A stretch of 20,692 nt of DNA from Chara braunii (taxonomy: Eukaryota; Streptophyta; Charophyceae; Charales; Characeae), in NCBI GenBank assembly GCA_003427395.1, contig BFEA01000123.1, positions 845,088-865,779 on the forward strand, in the 5' to 3' direction. Below, piece by piece: positions 18,059 through 20,692 of this stretch. A model generated the notes under the pieces. The model was not told where the DNA came from. It worked only from the letters and a program-made list of their open reading frames with translations, and searched no databases. Every line of letters starts with the position of its first letter. The first letter of the stretch is position 1. The position numbers were made by a program, and so were the translations under genes.

Positions 18059-18797
18059 TGTGCAAAAGAAGGTGGACAATGCACCTCACAACTTCGTCTT
18101 TATCAGATCATCCGCAAATACGGGAATAGGTATCCCATAGCCAACACGCACGATATTAACATAAACGAAGTGTTGAAACTCACTCGAAACGATTTTCTTT
18201 TACTCGTTGTCGAACGCAAGTGGTTAAATGACAATGTCATTAATTTCTACCTCACCCTCATCGCATTGGACAACTGGTGTAGAATAACACACATAGAATA
18301 CGACGCAGAGAACGAGACCGTCATTAGGAGAGGAAAGGGTCGTATTCCTAGAATATCCGTGCTGAACTCATTTTTGTTCGTCTAACTTTTCGACAAGGAA
18401 ATGAGATATCGAGGCCGTGAGGTGGAGCGTTGGTGCGAAGACGTAATTATAAGTGACATGGACTTGATAATTGCCCCTTTGCATATCGCGAACAAGGACC
18501 ACTGGATCGTCGTCGTGAATGACTTCAGAAGGAGGAAACTCAAATTTTATAACTCCATCGACCTCGACATGGAATTGACGAGAAAAGTGACCGACACGTT
18601 TGCGAAGTTCCTATTCGAAAGGCAAAGAGGTGGACATGAAACCCTTCAATCACGTATGGAATGTAGAGGGCATTCCGAAACAACATGACACGAATGAATG
18701 CGGGGTCTTCATGCTCATGTATGCATCGCTTTTGGCTACGGGGCACCTTCCGCCTTTCTCATTCACCGTTGATGACATACCTGTGATGCATCGTTGA
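18059..18797 (+). pseudogene. C48 (Ulp1/SENP-like) cysteine protease, broken
   Basis: C48 proteases cleave SUMO or related modifiers; copies are also carried by some plant transposons. Residues in order: KWLNDNVINFYL (18228-18263), the substrate-groove signature; LIIAPLHIANKDHWIVVVN with catalytic His at 18500; FYNSIDL, where the usual catalytic Asp (YDS) is Asn; and PKQHDTNECGVFMLMYAS with Gln and catalytic Cys at 18699. An in-frame TAA at 18383-18385 interrupts SFLFV/LFDKEM, and a one-base frameshift lies near 18620-18635 between FLFER and GKEVDMKPF. The domain is otherwise of normal length (about 200 residues). The frame is open upstream to 18059. Host pseudogene or transposon cargo cannot be separated here; no flanking TIRs were found. 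Confidence 0.82.
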
Positions 18798-18957
18798 TTG
18801 ACTTTGGACACATTGGCTTGCGAGTAGTGTGTATGTGTTATTCGATATTACGATTACGTGGAGACAGATATAGATGACATGAAATGGTTGTAACAGAAAC
18901 AATGTATAAAAGATAGCAAACATTGCTCAATACGCTATACCACTCACTCCTTGCCAT
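18798..18957. other. no gene; TATA-like sequence
   Basis: The 3' flank of the protease remnant contains TGTATAAAAGA at 18903-18913, a good match to a TATA box, but no transcript unit is evident downstream, where a 7-bp array begins. Confidence 0.35.
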
Positions 18958-19076
18958 TTACCCCTTATCCCTTACCCCAGATCCCTTACCCCTTATCCCT
19001 TACCCTTTATCTCTTACCCCTTACCCCTTACCCCTTACCCCAAACCCCATACCCCTTGTCCTGTATCCCAAACCTC
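18958..19076 (+). repeat. 7-bp array, consensus TTACCCC, 17 units
   Basis: Seventeen consecutive 7-mers in strict register, seven of them exact TTACCCC; variants include TTATCCC, AGATCCC, AAACCCC and ATACCCC. The complement is GGGGTAA, telomere-like in length and G content but not the plant TTTAGGG. Confidence 0.92.
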
Positions 19077-19534
19077 GATTTTCCAATGTTTTTTTGCACC
19101 CAAATCATAATGAAAATGCCAAATTCAATTTCCTTCAAAAAATAAAAATGTCCGTTTTGACGAAATCGTTGTTCCGTGTGGTTTTTCGCGTCGACGTGTG
19201 GGTAGTGTTGCCTCTTCGTAGCGTACATGGTGTCTTCTGTAGGCGTCGTGGGACGGCGGGACACACACGCGTGTCTCGGGCTGCCATTTTTTTTAGATAA
19301 TCGTCGCAACCATGTCACATGTGTTGTTGGTTGGTCACTTTTCGTTGTTGCATTTCGATATTTCTTCGTTATGAATTCCGCACGGGGCATCCGACCCTTT
19401 TGTGGGCAATTGTGTCCTCTAAAGACATCCTATTAATGTAATTATTTTGCACAGGATAGTCTGTTCGTTGTTTGGATGACCTTTCATGTTGTGCTTTGTT
19501 TTTTTGGAACTTGTGCATGTGGATGGTGTGTGAT
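19077..19534. other. no gene seen
   Basis: Overlapping short ORFs on both strands have no domain. Confidence 0.4.
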
Positions 19535-19782
19535 GTTGTTGAGTTATGAATCCGTTTGAGTGCACGCGCTTAAGCGCACGCTTAAACCCCCCCCCCCCGC
19601 GTGCTCAAACGCACTCAAAGCACTTTAAGGCGTGCGCACTCGACAAAAAAAGAGCGCGTGCGCGTCATGGGGTTGTGGTACAGCAGGGGATATCATGGGG
19701 GCGGTTGCGCATAAAAACAAGGTTGGGTGGTTGGGGGTGATTTTTTCGGGGGGATGGGGTTGGGGGGGGAAGGTGGTGGATC

Positions 19783-19852
19783 TGTGTGTGTGTGTGCGCG
19801 CACAAACATGTACGTGTGTGTGTGCCGGTCACAGTGTGTGCGTGTGTGTTTG
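19783..19852 (+). repeat. TG-rich alternating purine-pyrimidine tract
   Basis: Runs of TGTG, GCGCGCACA, ACGTGTGTGTG and TGTGCGTGTG make up most of this stretch; alternating sequence of this kind can adopt Z-DNA. It lies inside the putative transposon. Confidence 0.85.
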
Positions 19853-20134
19853 AGGGGGGTCTTTGTCTTTTTTTTTCTCGTTTTTATGTTTTTTATTTTT
19901 TAAATATATACGAACTTAACAAAAAACAATAAAAAATATAGGGTCGCAGATCTGCAAATATCTACAAAAATTAAAGTTCAAAACTATATTTTTTACTATT
20001 TATTTTGTTATTTCTTTGCCTGCAAAAAAAAATTATGTTAAAAGAAAGAAAAAACAACCGATTTTTTTTTTCTTTTATGTTTTTGATTTTTTTAAAATAA
20101 AGAAAAAGTTCAAAAGATAAAATAAAAAACATAA

Positions 20135-20162
20135 GGTTGTAGATCTCAAAATATCTACAACC
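20135..20162. repeat. perfect 10-bp hairpin arms in the AT-rich core
   Basis: GGTTGTAGAT and ATCTACAACC flank an 8-base loop. A diverged relative sits about 190 bp upstream (19941-19965) around the palindrome GCAGATCTGC, so the core carries a duplicated hairpin module. Confidence 0.8.
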
Positions 20163-20326
20163 CTATATTTTTTGTTTTTTTTTATATAATTATTTTAGGG
20201 GGAAAACAATATTCCCTCGCCCACTAAAAACTCGCTCAAGCGCTTTTGAGCTTGGGATTGAGCGGAGCTTAAAACTTTGAGCTCTGACCCCGCGCTCAAT
20301 CAGTGAGCGGTAACGCAGTTGTTGAG

Positions 20327-20599
20327 TGTCAAAACTTTTGCTTCTTTTTCGGTTGTATGGTACAACACATTGTGACATTGTGTCGGGGGGGTCGCAGTGC
20401 TTCCCAAGCAAGCATGTGCGTCTTCTTGTTTGCGTTCGTGCGTGTGGTTATCAAGAATTTCCAATGCAATTTAGCGCTGCGACCGCCTGTGATTTGACGT
20501 TTGTTGTGGCGTGCGTGTGGATGGTGTGATGCTCGTGCGCTGTACGACAGACATTCGATGCCCAATGCATGTGACGTCTATGTTGTCGGCGCGGGACGC

Positions 20600-20603
<4 letters not shown>
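20327..20603. other. no gene seen
   Basis: Short ORFs on both strands lack recognisable domains. Confidence 0.4.

Positions 20604-20692
<89 letters not shown>
20604..20692 (+). repeat. (TC)n microsatellite running off the window
   Basis: An uninterrupted dinucleotide tract of 89 bases (about 44 units) reaches the window end, which may be an assembly limit. Confidence 0.98.

Larger units (their letters stand above)
19535..20326. mobile_element. putative non-autonomous hAT-like DNA transposon
   Basis: A 9-bp direct repeat GTTGTTGAG flanks 774 bp (19535-19543 and 20318-20326). Just inside each end are many short GC motifs in both orientations: GCGCTTAAGCGC (19566-19577), TTTGAGTGC and CACTCAAAG on the left; GCTCAAGCGCTTTTGAGC (20234-20251), TTGAGCGG and CGCTCAATC on the right. 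The middle is very AT-rich and non-coding. hAT elements have 8-bp duplications and such subterminal repeats. The terminal inverted repeats are weak (GTTA..TTGAG both ends), so the family is uncertain. Confidence 0.45.

Noticed and set aside
18958-19076. CRISPR-like or protein-coding repeat (PLSLTPYPLPLTP-type peptide)
   Set aside because: A 7-bp unit without spacers is not a CRISPR, and the peptide period merely reflects the DNA repeat.

Overview
The window looks like transposon-rich intergenic DNA from a eukaryote. The LINE remnants belong to the plant-type L1 group: an APE endonuclease, a reverse transcriptase (RT) and a C-terminal zf-RVT-like zinc-binding region. That points to a green plant or streptophyte alga, and a charophyte such as Chara is a plausible guess I cannot prove. 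Nothing looks bacterial, and no intact host gene is convincing.

Layout. 1-600: mostly blank, with one SINE copy. 600-6245 (-): the most complete L1-like element, comprising a degenerate-repeat 5' leader, a basic/acidic ORF1 ending in a 19-base poly(A), endonuclease, linker, RT and a zinc-binding C-terminal tail. It has several stops and frameshifts, plus an internal deletion that removed the first half of the RT. 6480-7222: three small repeats, namely a tRNA-derived SINE, a copy of a repeat beginning GGTTAAACCACC, and a poly(A)-tailed SINE. 7480-8060: degenerate telomere-like DNA and a 3' fragment of a related L1. 8061-10517: GC-rich DNA with a candidate TATA promoter and a 31-bp tandem repeat; no product recognised. 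10518-10897: repeats built on the TTTAACC motif and a hairpin minisatellite. 11102-11262: a complete 127-bp SINE insertion with 17-bp target duplications. 11764-11826: a compound microsatellite. 12076-14078: two L1 C-terminal fragments in opposite orientation, separated by a SINE with internal duplication. 14785-16868 (-): another L1 RT remnant, cut by a SINE. 16870-18800: unexplained ORFs and a broken C48/Ulp1-type SUMO-protease-like gene. 18958-19076: a strict 7-bp TTACCCC array. 19535-20326: a putative non-autonomous, hAT-like DNA transposon with 9-bp flanking repeats. 20604 to the end: a long (TC)n tract.

The pieces do not form a pathway. The likely relationship is parasitic: L1-type machinery supplied from intact copies elsewhere would have mobilised the poly(A)-tailed SINEs seen here. 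The most informative items are the five-copy SINE family with one clean insertion, the GGTTAAACCACC repeat family with its hairpin minisatellite, the 7-bp array, the hAT-like candidate and the decayed Ulp1 protease.
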